Of a stretch of 32,341 bases of DNA, positions 14,082 through 23,243 are shown piece after piece. Where the stretch lies: positions 1 to 32,341 of the forward strand of contig JAFGQU010000016.1 of NCBI GenBank assembly GCA_016935525.1, given 5' to 3'. The notes under the pieces are model-generated. The model was not told the DNA's origin, searched no databases, and saw nothing but the letters and a program-made list of their open reading frames with translations. Both the position numbers and the translations under genes were made by a program. Positions within the stretch are counted from its first letter, which is position 1, and each line of letters begins with the position of its first letter. This stretch comes from Candidatus Omnitrophota bacterium (GTDB lineage: Bacteria; Omnitrophota; Gorgyraeia; Duberdicusellales; 4484-171).

Positions 14082-14933
14082 ATGGAAGAGGCGATTAAAA
14101 AGGCGGATGTTCTCATCGAGGCGTTACCCTATATCAAACAATTTCATAAGAAGATAGCCGTCTTTAAATACGGAGGGTCGATCTTGGGAGAAGAACGGGT
14201 ACGTAAATCGGTCCTGGAAGATATCGCTTTTTTACGGTATACCGGGATCTGCCCGATCCTTGTCCACGGCGGCGGCCCTAATATTACCGAACGCCTGCGG
14301 GATATGAAGGTCAATTCCGAATTTTATGAAGGGTTCAGAGTCACCGATGAAAAGACGTTAGGGATCGTGGAAGAAGAGTTGAATAAACTGAATGATGTGA
14401 TCGTCCAGGAAATCTCTTCCCACGGGATCATTGCCCGCGGCTTCAAAGGCGCCGACGGGATATTTACCGCGCGCAAGAAGAAAAGTAAAAAAGACCTGGG
14501 GTTTGTGGGCGAGGCGGTCGGTATCAATAAAGAGAAGATACTGGAGACTCTGCCGCAGGCGATACCGGTCATCTGTCCGATGGGTGTCTCGGCCGACGGG
14601 CAATATTATAATATCAATGCCGATGAAGCGGCTGCTTTTCTGGCGGCTTCTTTACGTGCCGAAAAGATCGTGTTTTTGACTAACGTACGGGGCGTAATGC
14701 ATGATCCCGCGGACCAGGATTCGCTTCTCTCTACGTTAAGCGTGGAAGATGCGCAGCAATTGGTTACCCGTAAAGTCATCGATGAAGGGATGATCCCTAA
14801 AGTAAAAGCCGCGATCCATGCGATAAAAGAAGGCGTGGAAAAAGCGCATATCGTCGATGCGAAAGTGCCGCACGCTATTTTGCTCGAAATCTTTACCGAT
14901 ATGGGTATCGGTACGGAAATCGTACACGAATAA
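14082..14933 (+). CDS. argB: Acetylglutamate kinase
   Basis: ArgB phosphorylates N-acetylglutamate with ATP, the usual control point of the cyclic pathway. The 283 residues include the ATP-site KYGGS (29-33), substrate loop VHGGGP (61-66), NINADEAAAFLA and MIPKVKAA near the C-terminus. The extra N-terminal helix before the kinase fold (residues 1-22) is the feature of hexameric, arginine-inhibited enzymes, so feedback by arginine is likely; this is inference. The start at 14082 is chosen because AAGGAG lies 8 bp upstream, whereas the upstream in-frame ATG at 14016 lies within repeat words. Confidence 0.96.
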   Translation: MEEAIKKADVLIEALPYIKQFHKKIAVFKYGGSILGEERVRKSVLEDIAFLRYTGICPILVHGGGPNITERLRDMKVNSEFYEGFRVTDEKTLGIVEEELNKLNDVIVQEISSHGIIARGFKGADGIFTARKKKSKKDLGFVGEAVGINKEKILETLPQAIPVICPMGVSADGQYYNINADEAAAFLAASLRAEKIVFLTNVRGVMHDPADQDSLLSTLSVEDAQQLVTRKVIDEGMIPKVKAAIHAIKEGVEKAHIVDAKVPHAILLEIFTDMGIGTEIVHE

Positions 14934-14940
14934 TTGATAT

Positions 14941-15056
14941 GTTCACACGTCACAAATAGTGGAGATATACCATACGTGTGACGTGTGTCATGCAACGTGT
15001 GACTGCCTGCAACGCAGGCATGCGTGTGACATGTGACTATGTGACCTTGTGACCGT
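14941..15056. repeat. GTGTGAC inverted element between argB and argD
   Basis: Left arm CACACGTCACA (about 14944-14954). Right arm long run of GTGTGACGTGTGTC, GTGTGACATGTGAC and TGTGACCTTGTGACC words. A separate hairpin, TGCCTGC/GCAGGCA (15004-15010 with 15014-15020), sits inside the right arm. Same family as 26028-26098. Confidence 0.8.
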
Positions 15057-15072
15057 TCAAAATTAAAAAGTT

Positions 15073-16236
15073 ATGAAACAGAACGATTATCTTATTCCGG
15101 TATATACACATGTCGGCCCGCTTTTTGTAAAAGGGAAAGGGAGCTTTTTGTGGGATGAAAAAAATAACCGGTACCTTGACCTTTTCCCGGGATGGGGTGT
15201 CTCTATCCTGGGGCACTGTCATCCTAAGATAGTAAAAGCGATACAGGATCAATCGAGAAAACTGATCCACCTGCCGAATAATTTACGGCAGGAATGGCAG
15301 CCGCTGCTGGCAAAAACGATCGTGAAAAGCGCGTTTCCCGGTAAAGTGTTCTTTGCTAATTCGGGGACCGAGGTGGTGGAAGCGGCGCTTAAACTTTCCC
15401 GGTTGTACGGGATGAAACAGAAGCGGTACGAGATCGTTACCATGAAAAACTCTTTTCATGGCCGGACGATGGGAAGTGTCGCGGCGACGGGCCAGAAGAA
15501 ATATCAGGATCCGTTTAAGCCGCTGGTGCCTAAATTCGTTCATGCCGAATTCAACGATCTGGGCGATTTGAGAAAAAAGGTCACTTCTCAAACCGTTGCG
15601 GTCATGCTTGAACCGATCCAGGGTGAAGGAGGGGTATACCCGGCAACACCGGAATTCATCAAAGGAGTTGCCCGGTTGTGCCGCGAGAAGAAACTGTTAC
15701 TCATTTTCGATGAGATCCAGACCGGGATGGGCCGGACCGGTAAGATGTATGCCTATCAGCATTATCACGTCACACCGGATATCCTGCTTTTATCCAAGGG
15801 GCTCGGCGCCGGGGTACCGATCGGAGCGATGGTCGTAAAGAAAGGTTTAAGTGATATCATGCAGCCCGGCCATCACGCGTCGACGTTCGGCGGGAACCCG
15901 CTGGTCACGCGGGCAGCGTATGAAGTCTATTCGGTGATAGAGCAAGACAAGGTCCTTACCCATGTGCGGTCGGTAAGCGCCTATCTACATAAAAAACTGG
16001 CAATTTTGAAGAAAGAGAGCCCTTTGATCAAAGAGGTCCGGGCGTGCGGGCTCATGGTCGGTATCGAACTTAAAAAACCGTCTTATCCGGTATTTACCGA
16101 AGCGCTTAAGAATAAATTGATCGTAAACGCTACTCACGAGAACGTGTTAAGGATTATGCCGGCACTGACCGTGACGAAGCATGAACTGGATGCAGGAATA
16201 GGGATATTAAGGAAAGTGTTGAAGAAAATATGTTGA
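15073..16236 (+). CDS. argD: Acetylornithine aminotransferase
   Basis: This PLP enzyme of class III converts N-acetylglutamate semialdehyde to N-acetylornithine. The 387 residues have the PLP phosphate loop NSGTE (96-100), SFHGRTMG (127-134), FDEIQTGMGRTG with D213, and the Schiff-base Lys242 in LLLSKGLGAG. The DapC activity some ArgD enzymes have would be redundant here because dapL is present. No ribosome site is visible before the ATG. The stop overlaps argF by 7 bp. Confidence 0.96.
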   Translation: MKQNDYLIPVYTHVGPLFVKGKGSFLWDEKNNRYLDLFPGWGVSILGHCHPKIVKAIQDQSRKLIHLPNNLRQEWQPLLAKTIVKSAFPGKVFFANSGTEVVEAALKLSRLYGMKQKRYEIVTMKNSFHGRTMGSVAATGQKKYQDPFKPLVPKFVHAEFNDLGDLRKKVTSQTVAVMLEPIQGEGGVYPATPEFIKGVARLCREKKLLLIFDEIQTGMGRTGKMYAYQHYHVTPDILLLSKGLGAGVPIGAMVVKKGLSDIMQPGHHASTFGGNPLVTRAAYEVYSVIEQDKVLTHVRSVSAYLHKKLAILKKESPLIKEVRACGLMVGIELKKPSYPVFTEALKNKLIVNATHENVLRIMPALTVTKHELDAGIGILRKVLKKIC

Positions 16237-17147
16237 ACCATTTTATTTCATTAAAAGACCTGTCGGCGAAAGATATCATGGCGTTACTGGCCCTTACCGC
16301 GCGGATAAAAAAGAACCCGGCAGCGTTCCGGAAAAAGCTCGCGGGAAAAACGGTCGGATTGTTATTTCAGAAACCGTCTTTGCGGACAAAGACTTCGTTT
16401 TATGTAGCCGTGCTGGAACTGGGCGCGTCTCCGATCTATTTTTCGCCGCAGGAAGTCCGGTTAGGAGAAAGGGAAAGCGTGAGTGACGCGGCAAAAACGC
16501 TTTCCCGGTATCTTGATTGCGTGGTGTTACGGACGTTTTCGCACGAAGTCATCCGGGATTTCATAAAAGTATCGGATATCCCGGTCATCAACGGCTTAAG
16601 CGGCCTGGTCCATCCGGCCCAGATCCTGGGAGACCTGTTTACGCTGTATGAGTTAAAAAAAGATTTCAAAAAGATAAAGTTCGCCTACATCGGCGACGGC
16701 AACAATATCGCGCATTCGTTATTATACGCGTTTTCTCTTTTAGGCGGGAACATCGCGATCGCGCATCCTGTCGGCTATGCGCCGGAAGATCAGATCGTGA
16801 AAGAGGCCCGCGAGTTTGCCAGAAAAAGCGGCGCTACCATCGATATCGGGAACGACCCTAAAGGGGCCGCGTCCGGCGCCGACGTGTTGTATGCCGATGT
16901 CTGGACGTCGATGGGTGACGAAGCCGAACACGAAGACCGGGTAAAGATATTCAAAGATTTTCAGCTGAACGGCGGGCTGATGCAACTGGCGAAGAAAGAT
17001 TGTCTTATTATGCATTGCCTGCCCGCGCATCGGGGAGAAGAGATCACCGATGACGTGATCGACAGTAAAAATTCGGTCGTGTTCGACCAGGCGGAAAACC
17101 GCCTGCACACGGCAAAGGCGATATTATTGCATTTATTGAGTAAATGA
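16230..17147 (+). CDS. argF: Ornithine carbamoyltransferase
   Basis: ArgF joins carbamoyl phosphate and ornithine to give citrulline. The 305 residues include the carbamoyl-phosphate loop KPSLRTKTS (48-56; Leu in place of the classical Thr of STRT, common in many phyla), HPAQILGD (128-135), DVWTSMGDE (about 223-231) and HCLPAHRGEE (262-271). The start overlaps the argD stop by 7 bp, so translation is coupled. Confidence 0.96.
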   Translation: MLNHFISLKDLSAKDIMALLALTARIKKNPAAFRKKLAGKTVGLLFQKPSLRTKTSFYVAVLELGASPIYFSPQEVRLGERESVSDAAKTLSRYLDCVVLRTFSHEVIRDFIKVSDIPVINGLSGLVHPAQILGDLFTLYELKKDFKKIKFAYIGDGNNIAHSLLYAFSLLGGNIAIAHPVGYAPEDQIVKEAREFARKSGATIDIGNDPKGAASGADVLYADVWTSMGDEAEHEDRVKIFKDFQLNGGLMQLAKKDCLIMHCLPAHRGEEITDDVIDSKNSVVFDQAENRLHTAKAILLHLLSK

Positions 17148-17156
17148 TAAAGTATG

Positions 17157-17290
17157 GATGAAATCCGAAGCACGAATATCGAAATTCGAATGACAAATTT
17201 CTAAACGAAAACATTTTCCGTTTCGGTCATTAGGATTTTCTTCATTTCGAATTTGTTTAGGATTTCGGATTTAGGATTTCGAATTTTTAA
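17157..17290. repeat. AATCCGAAGCACGAA / GGATTTCGG inverted element between argF and argG
   Basis: Left arm 17160-17205 (AAATCCGAAGCACGAA, TCGAAATTCGAATG). Right arm 17225-17288 (TTAGGATTT, TTTCGAATTTG, GGATTTCGGATTTAGGATTT). Same family as 23240-23385 and 25428-25565. It ends 1-2 bp before the argG ribosome site. Confidence 0.85.
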
Positions 17291-17299
17291 GGAGATAAT

Positions 17300-18475
17300 A
17301 TGAAAAAGAAAATCGTACTGGCATATTCGGGAGGGCTCGATACGTCCTGTTGTATACGGTGGTTACAGAAAAAAGGGTTTGAAGTGATCTGTTTTTCGGC
17401 GCACCTGGGAAGCGAGTTCTCACCGGCGCAGGTACGTAAAAAAGCGCTGGCAACCGGCGCGAAAAAGATCTATATAAAGGACCTGCGTAAAGAATTTGTC
17501 AGCGACTATATCCTGCCGGCGCTTAAAGCGAACGCCGTGTACGAACATAAATATGTCCTGTCGACCGCGTTAGGGCGGCCTTTGATCGGTAAACATCTGG
17601 TCGACGTCGCGCACCAGGAAGGCGCGAAATTCGTGTCTCACGGGTGTACCGGGAAAGGAAACGATCAGGTACGGATAGAAGTGACGGTCAAGACGCTCGA
17701 TCCGAAATTAGAGATCGTCGCGCCCCTACGGGAATGGCATTTGACCTCGCGGGAATCGGAGATCGAATACGCGAAAGAAGAGAAGATCCCTATCGCGGCG
17801 ACGAAAGAGAAGATCTACAGTATCGACAAGAATATCTGGGGCGTAAGCATCGAAGCCGGGATACTGGAAGACCTGAAAAATTCGCCCAGAGAAGACGCGT
17901 ATCTTTTCACTAAAAGCGCGAAAAAAGCGCCGAACAAACCGCAGGTAGTGCGGATCGGGTTCAAAAAAGGCGTTCCGGTAACGCTGAACGGGAACAAGAA
18001 AGATCTGCTTACGATGATCGAAGCGTTGAACAGGATCGGCGGTACTCACGGAGTGGGGCGGACCGATATGGTGGAAGACCGGACTGTAGGGATAAAATCG
18101 CGGGAGATTTATGAGGCTCCGGCCGCCTGGATATTACTTGCCGCGCACCGGGAACTGGAACAGCTCGTACTCGATAAAGATCTTATCGCGTTCAAAGAAC
18201 TGGTCAGTTTACGGTATTCTCATCTGGCGTATGCGGGGTTGTGGTTTTCGCATTTGAAACAGTCGCTGGATGCGTTCATCGAGAGGACTCAAAAGAAAGT
18301 GACCGGCGAGGTAGCGCTCGAACTGTATAAAGGGAACATTACCGTTGCCGGAAGAAAATCGCCTTACGCGCTCTATAAAAAAGAACTGGCGACCTACGGC
18401 GCCAAAGACATGTTTAACCGGGCTGACGCCAAAGGGTTTATCAACATTTTCGCGATGCCGTATATTAAATCGTGA
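17300..18475 (+). CDS. argG: Argininosuccinate synthase
   Basis: ArgG ligates citrulline and aspartate with ATP. The 391 residues begin with the PP-loop AYSGGLDTS (8-16), followed by HGCTGKGNDQVR (about 114-125), the segment with SIDKNIWG, and GRTDMVEDR. The C-terminal oligomerisation helix is complete. AAGGAG lies 6 bp before the ATG. A repeat element follows within about 20 bp. Confidence 0.97.
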   Translation: MKKKIVLAYSGGLDTSCCIRWLQKKGFEVICFSAHLGSEFSPAQVRKKALATGAKKIYIKDLRKEFVSDYILPALKANAVYEHKYVLSTALGRPLIGKHLVDVAHQEGAKFVSHGCTGKGNDQVRIEVTVKTLDPKLEIVAPLREWHLTSRESEIEYAKEEKIPIAATKEKIYSIDKNIWGVSIEAGILEDLKNSPREDAYLFTKSAKKAPNKPQVVRIGFKKGVPVTLNGNKKDLLTMIEALNRIGGTHGVGRTDMVEDRTVGIKSREIYEAPAAWILLAAHRELEQLVLDKDLIAFKELVSLRYSHLAYAGLWFSHLKQSLDAFIERTQKKVTGEVALELYKGNITVAGRKSPYALYKKELATYGAKDMFNRADAKGFINIFAMPYIKS

Positions 18476-18602
18476 TGCGTATCGCGTACCGCGTATTGCG
18501 TGGAAAACCGAGGAATTGATAAATAATAAAGACAGGATTTCCATAATGAATCAGCTATTATATATGAATACGCAATACGCAATACGCACGACGCAATACG
18601 AA
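18474..18602. repeat. GCGTATTGCG / CGCAATACGC inverted element between argG and argH
   Basis: Left arm 18477-18503 (GCGTATCGCG, CGCGTATTGCGTGG). Right arm 18568-18601 (AATACGCAATACGCACG). A centre of about 65 bp without a gene. It stops directly before the argH ribosome site. Confidence 0.8.
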
Positions 18603-18615
18603 AACGGGAGGATAC

Positions 18616-19989
18616 ATGAGTAAGAAGTTATGGGGAGGCAGGTTCAAGAAAAAGATCGATAAGGATTTTGAAGAATTTTCAAAATCCGTACAGTACGACT
18701 ATAAACTGGCCGAATACGATATCTATCATTCGATCATTCATGTCAGTACGCTTGCCGCTTCGAAGATCCTTACTCCGCAGGAAGCGCAGAAATTGATTTC
18801 GGTGTTAAGCGGTATTTTGAAAGAGATAAGAGCGGGGAAGTTTAAATATGACCCGGCGTGTGAAGATATCCATAGCGATATCCAGAACCGGGTAGAGAAG
18901 AAAGTGGGAGAACTGGCGTTGAAGCTCCATAGCCTGCGGTCAAGGAACGACCAGATCGTATTTGACGAGAAATGGTATTGTCTTGACCAGGGGATAGATA
19001 TCGGCAAGATCGTAACCGCACTTGGGATCGCTGTTGTTGAGAAAGCCGCGAAGTCAGGAAAAGATTTTTTTATCGGTTATACTCATACTCAACGGGCACA
19101 GATAATATCTTTTAGCGATTATTTATACGCGTGGGCAGAGATTTTTCTGAAAGATTGTAAACGGTTAAATGATTTTTGCGAAGGACTGGAGTTGGTTATC
19201 GGCGCCGGCGCGTTGACCGGGACGGCTCTGAAGAAAGAAGCGTACCAAAAAGCCGCCGAACAGTTTTTGCGGGCCGATAAAATCAAAAAATCCTGGTCGG
19301 TATTGAATAACGCGCTTTTTACTATCAGCGACCGGGATTTTATTGTCGAGTTCTTAAGTATTCTCTCTCTCATCCAGATGCATCTGTCGCGGATGGCCGA
19401 AGATTTCATCTTATATTCGACAAAGGAATTTGATTTCTTCGATCTGCCCGAAGAGTTCTGTACCGGTTCGTCGCTCATGCCGCACAAAAAGAATCCGGAT
19501 TTCCTGGAACTGGTGAGGGGTTTGACCGGGAAAATATACGGGAACCTCATGGCGATCTTGACGACCATGAAAGGGTTACCGCTCACCTATAACCGGGACA
19601 TGCAGCTCGATAAAGAACCGCTGTTTTCTTCGGTCGAGACGGTAAAAGAAGAACTGAAGATAATGGCGAAATTCGTAAAAGGTATAAAACTGAAAAAGGA
19701 AAATATAAAGGAAGCGCTTAAAGACGAACAGCTGTATGCGACCGAGATCGCCGAGTTTCTCGTGACTAAGAAAAAAGTCGCGTTTAAGGAAGCTCATGAC
19801 GTCGTAGGAAAACTTATCCGGTACAGCGAAGATAAAAAGAAAAAGATCGAAGATATGGATGATCTGGTTTTGAAGACATTTCATCCTGTCTTAAAAGCGG
19901 GAGACCTGAAAAAGATCATGACTCCTAAATACGCGATCGATTCAAAAAAATCCGTGTCACGCGCGCTTCCTAAATTAAAAAAGAAATAA
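18616..19989 (+). CDS. argH: Argininosuccinate lyase
   Basis: ArgH, of the fumarase/aspartase superfamily, splits argininosuccinate to arginine and fumarate. The 457 residues have the KLWGGRF start, RSRNDQ (108-113), GYTHTQRAQ (His157 as the base region; Thr replaces the usual Leu), GAGALTGT and the flexible signature loop GSSLMPHKKNP (284-294), in which His stands where Gln is usual in this family. The catalytic Ser of that loop is kept. GGGAGG lies 4 bp before the ATG. lysA begins 18 bp after the stop, one of the few gaps here without a repeat. Confidence 0.96.
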   Translation: MSKKLWGGRFKKKIDKDFEEFSKSVQYDYKLAEYDIYHSIIHVSTLAASKILTPQEAQKLISVLSGILKEIRAGKFKYDPACEDIHSDIQNRVEKKVGELALKLHSLRSRNDQIVFDEKWYCLDQGIDIGKIVTALGIAVVEKAAKSGKDFFIGYTHTQRAQIISFSDYLYAWAEIFLKDCKRLNDFCEGLELVIGAGALTGTALKKEAYQKAAEQFLRADKIKKSWSVLNNALFTISDRDFIVEFLSILSLIQMHLSRMAEDFILYSTKEFDFFDLPEEFCTGSSLMPHKKNPDFLELVRGLTGKIYGNLMAILTTMKGLPLTYNRDMQLDKEPLFSSVETVKEELKIMAKFVKGIKLKKENIKEALKDEQLYATEIAEFLVTKKKVAFKEAHDVVGKLIRYSEDKKKKIEDMDDLVLKTFHPVLKAGDLKKIMTPKYAIDSKKSVSRALPKLKKK

Positions 19990-20007
19990 AACGAAGGATC
20001 GTATCTG

Positions 20008-21258
20008 ATGAGCTATTTCGATTATAAAAAAGGCCAATTGTATTGTGAAGGGATACCGATCAAGTCGCTTGCGGCGAAATTCGGTACGCCTCTGTATGTG
20101 TACAGCACTCACGCGCTGACCGGACAGTTTAAGATCCTTACCCGGCTGTTTGCCGGTCAAAGGCCGCTGATCTGTTATTCGGTAAAAGCGAACTCGAACC
20201 TGGCGATATTAAAACTGCTTATCGGCCAGGGTGCCGGGTTGGATATCGTTTCCGGCGGCGAACTGTATCGCGCGCAAAAAGCGGGCTGTCCGGCAAAGAG
20301 GATCGTCTATGCTTCGGTAGGTAAGACGAAAAAAGAGATAGAAGAAGCGGTCCGTTACGGGATACTGATGTTTAACGCCGAATCGTTAAGCGAGTTAAGA
20401 GTCCTCGACGCGGTCGCCGGCCGTTTAAAGAAAAAGGTGAAAGTAGCGTTACGGTTCAACCCGGATATCGAACCGGGTACGCACGCCTACATCACTACCG
20501 GGAAAAAAGAGACTAAGTTCGGTCTTGACGAATATACGTTGCAAGCGGTCTATCTGCATCCTGCGGCGTATCCGCATCTTTCGATCGAAGGGATCCATAT
20601 GCATATCGGTTCGCAGATCACCAAAGCCGCCGGGTTCGTCAAAGCGGTAAAAAAAGTAAAAACCCTTATCGCCCGGCTTGACCGGAGAGGGATTTCCGTC
20701 AAGACGCTTAATATCGGCGGTGGATTAGGTATTCCCTATGACGAAGAGGAAAATTCTGTTGTCGATGAAGTAAAAAAACAGGTCATCCCGTTTCTTAAGG
20801 GGATGAAAGTGAGACTTATCATCGAACCGGGCCGGTTTATTGCCGGTAATTCCGGAGTGATGGTCACCCGGGTGATCTATGTAAAAGATACCCCGCATAA
20901 ACGGTTTGTGATCGTCGACGGCGCGATGAATGATCTGGCGCGGCCGTCCCTTTACGGCGCGTATCACCGGATTATTCCCGTATCCAGAAACGCACGACGT
21001 ACGACGCTCGACGCTCGACGAGTTGATGTGGTCGGGCCGGTATGTGAGACCGGAGATTTTTTAGGTAAAAACCGGGACCTTAACGTCACCGAAGGTGAAT
21101 ACCTTTGCGTGATGAGTGCCGGCGCGTACGGGTTTACCATGAGTTCGCAATATAATTCCCGTTGCCGAGCGGCGGAAGTATTGGTGAACGGCACGAACGC
21201 AAGGCTTATCCGTAAGCGGGAAACATATAAAGATCTGATAACGAAGGAATTGGTATAG
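20008..21258 (+). CDS. lysA: Diaminopimelate decarboxylase
   Basis: LysA is the last step of lysine synthesis, a PLP alanine-racemase-fold enzyme. The 416 residues have the Schiff-base Lys60 in YSVKAN, HMHIGSQI, the glycine loop NIGGGLGI, EPGRFI and GPVCETGDF, whose Cys and Glu serve the active site across the dimer. A loop at about residues 328-338 (NARRTTLDARR) is written almost entirely in ACGACG/CTCGACG words, the same words as an intergenic run at 31.76 kb, so a repeat seems to have entered or rewritten a surface loop in frame. The start follows GAAGGA by about 9 bp. Confidence 0.96.
   Translation: MSYFDYKKGQLYCEGIPIKSLAAKFGTPLYVYSTHALTGQFKILTRLFAGQRPLICYSVKANSNLAILKLLIGQGAGLDIVSGGELYRAQKAGCPAKRIVYASVGKTKKEIEEAVRYGILMFNAESLSELRVLDAVAGRLKKKVKVALRFNPDIEPGTHAYITTGKKETKFGLDEYTLQAVYLHPAAYPHLSIEGIHMHIGSQITKAAGFVKAVKKVKTLIARLDRRGISVKTLNIGGGLGIPYDEEENSVVDEVKKQVIPFLKGMKVRLIIEPGRFIAGNSGVMVTRVIYVKDTPHKRFVIVDGAMNDLARPSLYGAYHRIIPVSRNARRTTLDARRVDVVGPVCETGDFLGKNRDLNVTEGEYLCVMSAGAYGFTMSSQYNSRCRAAEVLVNGTNARLIRKRETYKDLITKELV
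20988..21021. repeat. CTCGACG word run inside lysA
   Basis: ACGCACGACGTACGACG followed by CTCGACGCTCGACG. The 13-mer CTCGACGCTCGAC also occurs, inverted, in the repeat mosaic near 31.78 kb. The reading frame is kept. Confidence 0.7.
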
Positions 21259-21269
21259 TAACGTGCAAC

Positions 21270-21384
21270 TGAAAAATTAGCAATGTTCAATTAGCAATTA
21301 ACATTTAGCAATGAGGAGAACAAAAGAGTCTTTGGTTTTACATTGATAATTGCTAAATGCTAATTTTGCATTGATCATTGATAC
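21270..21384. repeat. TTAGCAATT / AATTGCTAA inverted element between lysA and dapF
   Basis: Left arm 21275-21314 (TTAGCAATGTTCAATTAGCA, CATTTAGCAATG). Right arm 21343-21381 (TTGATAATTGCTAAATGC, TAATTTTGCATTGATCATTG). A centre of about 28 bp. Same family as 26975-27078. Confidence 0.85.
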
Positions 21385-21387
21385 GAG

Positions 21388-22275
21388 ATGATTATGAAGA
21401 AAATAGACTTTTATAAGCTACAGGCGTCCGGGAACGATTTTGTCCTTATCGATGCCCGTAAGAAAGGGATGAAACTGTCCGGTCCCGGTTATAAAAAATT
21501 CGCTCAAGAATCCTGTTCACGTAAATACGGAATAGGCGCCGACGGGTTACTGGTGATCGAGGAATCAAAAAAATACGATTTTACTATGCGGATATTTAAT
21601 GTCGACGGATCGGAAGCTGAGATGTGCGGTAACGGCGCCCGGTGTGTGGGCTTGTGGGCGGCGCTTGCCGGTTCGGCAAAAAAGAAAAAGGCCGGAACGC
21701 TTACGGTAGAATGGAATTCGTTTGAAACCGTCGCCGGGCCTATCCAGGTGCAGGTATCGCAGAAAAAAAAGAATACCGCCCGGGTACGGGTGCAGTTGTC
21801 CGATGTGGTCGGTGTGAAACTTGATATGCCGCTTGATGTCGCGGGTCGCAAGATCCATGTCAACTATATCAATACCGGGGTGCCTCATACGGTAGTGTTT
21901 GTCGACGGGATAGATGATGTCGCGGTCGAGAAAATAGGCCGCGAGATCCGGTTTCATAAGGAGTTCTCTCCTTACGGGACGAACGTCGATTTCGTGGAAG
22001 AAGAGAGCTCCACACGTATAAAAATACGTACGTACGAACGGGGGGTGGAATCCGAAACCGAAGCCTGCGGTACCGGTGTGGTAGCCGGCGCGATCGTTTT
22101 CAATAGGAAACAGAAAGGCGGCGATAACGACAGGATACAGCAGGTAGAAGTGAGCGTGAAAAACGGCGAGAAACTTCGAGTCTTTTTCCGGAAAAAGAAA
22201 CAGATAATCTACGACGTGTGGTTTGAAGGTAACGCGTATTTGGTCTATCAGGGGGAGTACCCCCTGCACAGATGA
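21388..22275 (+). CDS. dapF: Diaminopimelate epimerase
   Basis: DapF is the cofactor-independent racemase that turns LL- into meso-diaminopimelate, needed for both lysine and peptidoglycan. The 295 residues carry both catalytic cysteines: Cys80 in MCGNGARC and Cys227 in ACGTG. The substrate-binding strings LQASGNDF and NTGVPH are present. A start two codons later (21394) is equally possible; neither has a strong ribosome site. The last codons overlap a small hairpin (AGGGGG/CCCCCT, 22250-22265), so the terminal residues may be repeat-derived. Confidence 0.96.
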   Translation: MIMKKIDFYKLQASGNDFVLIDARKKGMKLSGPGYKKFAQESCSRKYGIGADGLLVIEESKKYDFTMRIFNVDGSEAEMCGNGARCVGLWAALAGSAKKKKAGTLTVEWNSFETVAGPIQVQVSQKKKNTARVRVQLSDVVGVKLDMPLDVAGRKIHVNYINTGVPHTVVFVDGIDDVAVEKIGREIRFHKEFSPYGTNVDFVEEESSTRIKIRTYERGVESETEACGTGVVAGAIVFNRKQKGGDNDRIQQVEVSVKNGEKLRVFFRKKKQIIYDVWFEGNAYLVYQGEYPLHR

Positions 22276-22334
22276 TCACTGATGTTTTCTGTCTGTGATT
22301 ATCTGTTGGTTTTAATCTGTGATGATCTGTGAAT
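22250..22334. repeat. Hairpin plus ATCTGTGAT words between dapF and dapA
   Basis: A 6-bp hairpin with an AGTA loop (22250-22265) overlaps the dapF end. Words GATCACTGATG, then inverted CTGTGATTATCTG and ATCTGTGATGATCTGTG follow. Same family as 618-682. Confidence 0.75.
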
Positions 22335-22358
22335 TCAACGACGAAAGGAGTTGAGAAT

Positions 22359-23243
22359 ATGTTTAAAGGGAGCATCGTGGCGTTAGTGACACCGTTTAGG
22401 AAGAACGAAGAGATCGATAGCGATATACTGAATGAACTTATCGGTTGGCATATAAAGAATAAGACCGACGCGATACTGGTCTGCGGAACGACGGGTGAAA
22501 GCGCGACGCTTTCTCATGAAGAACATAAACGGGTCGTAAAGATCGCGGTAGAAGCCTCCGGCGGGAAAATACCGATCATCGCCGGTGCCGGGTCGAATTC
22601 CACGAAAGAAGCGTTAGATCTCGCGGTATATGCCGAAAAGGTGGGCGCGGCCGCGGCGCTGGTGATCACGCCGTATTACAATAAACCTACTCAGGAAGGG
22701 ATGTATCAGCATTATAAAAAGATCTCCCAGGAAATACATATCCCGGTGATCATTTATAACGTGCCGGGCCGTACGGGTATCAACATTTTACCGGAAACCG
22801 TAGCCCGTATTTACAAAGAGTGTAAAGGCGTAATCGGTATTAAAGAAGCGTCCGGCAATATCGACCAGATCACCCAGTTGATGAGCCTGGTCGATAGCAA
22901 GTTCGTGTTGTTCTCGGGAAGCGATGAGATCACGATACCGATTTTGGCGCTCGGAGGATGCGGAGTGATCTCGGTCGTAGCCAATATCGCTCCGCGCCAG
23001 ACACATACGATGGTCAGTGAATACTTGTGCGGACATCATGAAAAAGCGAGGAAAATGCAGTTCGAACTGTACGACCTGATCAAAGCGTTGTTTATCGAGA
23101 CCAACCCTATCCCGGCAAAGACGGCGCTGGGATTGATGGGGATGATCGATCCGGTATTACGCCTGCCGCTGTATAAGATGAGCGAGGCAAACCTGGATAA
23201 GTTCAAGAAAATACTTAAGCAATATAGCTTAATAAAATCCTAA
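22359..23243 (+). CDS. dapA: 4-hydroxy-tetrahydrodipicolinate synthase
   Basis: DapA condenses pyruvate with aspartate semialdehyde, the first committed lysine step. The 294 residues include CGTTGES (42-48), Tyr133 and the following NVPGRTG, and the Schiff-base Lys162 in GIKEASGN, matching E. coli positions closely. The start at 22359 follows a strong AAAGGAG site by 8 bp; the longer frame from 22329 begins inside repeat sequence. Confidence 0.97.
   Translation: MFKGSIVALVTPFRKNEEIDSDILNELIGWHIKNKTDAILVCGTTGESATLSHEEHKRVVKIAVEASGGKIPIIAGAGSNSTKEALDLAVYAEKVGAAAALVITPYYNKPTQEGMYQHYKKISQEIHIPVIIYNVPGRTGINILPETVARIYKECKGVIGIKEASGNIDQITQLMSLVDSKFVLFSGSDEITIPILALGGCGVISVVANIAPRQTHTMVSEYLCGHHEKARKMQFELYDLIKALFIETNPIPAKTALGLMGMIDPVLRLPLYKMSEANLDKFKKILKQYSLIKS

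Noticed and set aside
21565-22269. Long open frame on the minus strand opposite dapF (234 codons), and similar long frames opposite argJ (13055-13687) and the usher-like gene (8551-9183)
   Set aside because: Each lies wholly antisense to a confidently identified gene, has no ribosome site or recognisable domain, and has the composition expected of a shadow frame.
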